A DNA stretch of 8,388 nucleotides from Acidisphaera sp035272265 (GTDB lineage: Bacteria; Pseudomonadota; Alphaproteobacteria; Acetobacterales; Acetobacteraceae), in contig DATEQV010000425.1 of NCBI GenBank assembly GCA_035272265.1, forward strand, positions 1 through 8,388, read 5' to 3'. The notes under the pieces are model-generated. The model did not search any database. It was not told where the DNA came from and worked only from the letters and a program-made list of their open reading frames with translations. Positions 7,501-8,388 of the stretch are shown here, in pieces. A program made the translations under genes and the position numbers. Position 1 is the stretch's first letter; each line of letters opens with the position of its first letter.

Positions 7501-7950
7501 GGCACTGGTGCCCAGTTCGAAGCCGAAGGTGAGCGTGCCGCTTCCGGTCCAGACGACGGCAATGCCCATCGTGCCGGCGGTGCCGGCCCTGTCGCTGCGG
7601 ATCAGGTCGGTCATCTCGAAATTCGCGGCGTACGGGTCGGGCAGCGTCGGCAACAGCCAGAGCGTCGGCAGCAGCAACGCGACGTCGGCGCGGGTGAAGG
7701 CGGTGCCGGTGGTCGGCCCCGTGATCAGGAACAAGGTCGGCGCGCGCACGCCGATCAGCGCGTTCTCCAGTGCGACGCCGAAGGTGGGCGGCGACGTCGT
7801 CGGCGTGGGCGCGCCGCCGAGGATCGTCGTCTGAGTCGATGCGGCCGTCACGGTCTGGCCGAGCACCGCGTCGCCGGCGATCGGGAACGCGCCGCCATCG
7901 GCGGCGAGCGGGCGATCCAGATGGGCCGTCGCTGTGCCGCCGATGGTCAC
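4528..7950 (-). CDS. Giant beta-rich protein of unknown function, C-terminal 1140 codons
   Basis: Large protein without recognisable enzyme motifs. Counting from the GTG at 7950, residues about 400-490 carry the most conserved-looking block: RIDIAGYGGSLFSEW, GRTAYEVVKAKTTLYPYCV, RTITITRQNSGW, then RADSGW. I have an impression of such blocks in other large bacterial hypothetical proteins but cannot name the family. A Pro-rich linker, APPPPLPPLNPAPA, lies near 580-593. Residues about 850-1130 are a run of long, alternating hydrophobic beta strands rich in Gly and Leu, for example GGIGLGLGIDLGIAEG, ITLAVQITVNG and ITIMIILNGQASVDVLGG, ending in ICWVISVSFEGSWQFSQS. A relation to DUF6603-type proteins is an untested guess. 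The GTG start is only the first canonical start codon. It has no ribosome site, and the coding signature extends 38 codons further upstream to an in-frame TAG, so the natural start is most probably off the right edge. Confidence 0.8.
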   Translation of the reverse strand: MTIGGTATAHLDRPLAADGGAFPIAGDAVLGQTVTAASTQTTILGGAPTPTTSPPTFGVALENALIGVRAPTLFLITGPTTGTAFTRADVALLLPTLWLLPTLPDPYAANFEMTDLIRSDRAGTAGTMGIAVVWTGSGTLTFGFELGTSAATAILSPPAAPPSIGPAIDDLLGLTLLDLSTSVDLFGVAVTGQRGAPATVVSGPGFVGLSLALPDTLVASFAVPLVSWEPMDSTGPEAPLGAIMPLPATDGFATVLRTADARQTLVPLAPGPVLLQNIANVAAGGDFSASFSLPFGLTADIFQANSPPTGKTPALFLSQGGVYALTQPSFPAQVSGALQLTLKPPNPTSTGAQFSGSTNVSTAPSNIATTPGYGYDVLSSDVGNIFQGVFGGSGPAVPLNRIDIAGYGGSLFSEWINPAAAGTTILKVQFEVIRGRTAYEVVKAKTTLYPYCVPLVRTITITRQNSGWVQRADSGWVAAAPGRFVFPSPSFTPALVNRGAVAGVYNVRNVVEFETVVANAFTYRRVLFDADIGLDYRVKVSAGGTASTLTDVNGKPVTLVPATGLTGYVQIAPDETAKPAPPPPLPPLNPAPADLAALFTQVGAITDPLACIAEIGYSASLPGTSLRCAAIEINMTPAGSSGPALGVALRAAPVLPRDGAWGFGKRPGGAAAPLPLPGNFPVPIVQPNTDPTNWHVADIVDVLRLATPSSVYGLLQDTGTQRTLFEQPIIKDLTGAVPPGTVPSIQLPSGVGSVLADVGSLLNATGLFPDISKALNLVTSALEELKTIPQGLAYSKTVPVPNPDQPTTLLDLGILQINLTYPPTPAPSSTPSAIVFNIDPAHTLPDSHGRNWWLTIGPLAFAVIIPEFGSDPLLTIVGSFAADDVSKPGLTGLTIDYGSALNTLKSIFSKLQALANFLPGGVGAGLNVSLSDGKLTVRDTFALPTLPLGLGDLSDISLDLGLTITLAPLSADFLIGIGDPDNPFNWLLSPLAGNGAIDIGVQSGAPYFMIQGGIGLGLGIDLGIAEGSASITLAVQITVNGSKITIMIILNGQASVDVLGGLASASLSLTAAVGVSIQPFPIPQISLSPPGVDFPAETITFIASVAVGIHISICWVISVSFEGSWQFSQSITTPEISVQA
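6521..6557. repeat. 13-bp direct repeat inside the giant gene
   Basis: ACCCAGCCGCTGT occurs at 6521-6533 and 6545-6557, a 24-base (8-codon) period. The repeat encodes the doubled SGWV motif in NSGWVQRADSGWVAA. It looks like a small in-frame duplication or a real structural repeat within a conserved block. Confidence 0.7.
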
Positions 7951-8064
7951 GATCTCGCGGCCCGGCGTGGCCAGGAAGCTGGCGGCGAAGGCGGCCGGCG
8001 TCGTCCAGGCGACCGAGGCATGCAGCGTCGCCGGCGGCTGGCCCGGCCACAGCGTGTAGCTAGC

Positions 8065-8388
8065 CTAGGTGGCGGTGCCCTCACCCGACACCACCGCAAA
8101 CAACTGGGCCGGGTCGATGCTGACGAGCCAGCCGGCCGCTTTGGCCGCGCTGGCCGGCGCGGCGGTGAAGCCGGCGCCGGCGCCGAGGGCGAGCAGCAGC
8201 GAACCGGCGCCGCTCGCCTCGCCGAGCGTTGTGATCGTGGTGGTGGCAAGCGGCAGCGCCCACCCGGCGCCCGCCAGCGCGGCGGTGCCGGACGGGACGA
8301 ACGCCTTCGACTTGACGCTGGCGAAGGCGAATGACGTGACGTTCGCCTTGCCGACGACCGAGATGGCCGGCAGGCCGGGCACCAGCAG
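8065..8388 (-). CDS. Partial upstream portion of the giant protein, ending at the amber codon
   Basis: The 107 codons before the TAG run in from the right edge with no start required inside the window; a GTG at 8382 is available but has no sequence before it to judge. The segment reads VPGLPAISVVGKANVTSFAF, then alternating hydrophobic and Thr-rich stretches (GWALPLATTTITTLGEASGAG), then GWLVSIDPAQLFAVVSGEGTAT before the stop. It looks like beta-sheet material of the same character as the downstream protein, with the same GC-ending codons, and it is in the same frame. No known domain was recognised. The most likely view is that it is the more N-terminal part of the giant gene. The alternative is a separate gene ending here, but no start codon for a following gene lies near. 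Confidence 0.75.
   Translation of the reverse strand: MLVPGLPAISVVGKANVTSFAFASVKSKAFVPSGTAALAGAGWALPLATTTITTLGEASGAGSLLLALGAGAGFTAAPASAAKAAGWLVSIDPAQLFAVVSGEGTAT

Larger units (their letters stand above)
4528..8388 (-). pseudogene. Single long gene interrupted by an in-frame TAG
   Basis: The frame from the right edge (8388) to TGA 4530-4528 contains 107 sense codons, one TAG (8067-8065) and 1178 more sense codons. The 114 bases just after the TAG (8064-7951) have no ATG, GTG or TTG in frame, yet they read as good protein (SYTLWPGQPPATLHASVAW, PAAFAASFLATPGREI). All but two of those codons end in G or C, the same signature as on both sides. This is what a nonsense mutation in one continuous gene produces; TGG to TAG or CAG to TAG would suffice. 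Alternatives are a sequencing error or programmed or suppressor readthrough. If not read through, the downstream product would need internal initiation, and expression of the coupled 1248-residue gene could also drop. Confidence 0.55.

Noticed and set aside
6416..8050. 544-codon minus-strand open frame in another frame of the giant gene
   Set aside because: It is Arg/His/Asp-rich shadow sequence. The overlapping frame carries the coherent beta-rich protein.
6934..8334. 466-codon plus-strand open frame opposite the upstream giant gene
   Set aside because: Same Arg/Gly-rich shadow composition with no motif. It spans the in-frame TAG only because it is on the other strand.

Overview
The window comes from a strongly GC-rich bacterium. 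Almost every third codon position in the large genes is G or C. The ISAs1-type transposase and the general style fit a high-GC Pseudomonadota (proteobacterium), but that assignment is tentative because no housekeeping gene is present. All supportable genes lie on the minus strand, so the locus reads from the right edge to the left. The many plus-strand open frames, including one of 615 codons opposite the large genes, are Arg/Gly/Asp-rich shadows caused by base composition.

Layout from right to left: (1) 8388-4528 is one long reading frame whose 5' end is off the window. It is cut by a single in-frame TAG at 8067-8065 and ends at TGA 4530-4528. Its C-terminal part, 1140 codons from a GTG at 7950, is a giant protein of unknown function with a beta-rich, glycine/leucine-patterned C-terminus. 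(2) 4526-780 encodes a second giant protein of 1248 aa. Its ATG is one base after the TGA of the first gene, so the two are almost certainly co-transcribed and translationally coupled. It has fibronectin-III-like stretches and a polyproline linker. (3) At 789-780 the reading frame ends at TGA, but the coding signature continues in a neighbouring frame for about 70 bases, suggesting a frameshift near the 3' end. (4) From roughly position 598 to the left edge lies the 5' part of an ISAs1-family insertion sequence. The first 151 codons of its transposase are visible, and an unusual hairpin covers its ribosome binding site.

The pair of giant, non-enzymatic-looking, beta-rich proteins appears to be the resident system. 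I recognise them only as a large hypothetical type, not a named family. The internal amber codon, the probable 3' frameshift and the adjacent IS together suggest that the locus is being inactivated in this genome, or, for the amber codon, that it is read through. No RNA genes, CRISPR arrays or convincing terminators were found. Without the upstream genes, function cannot be assigned.
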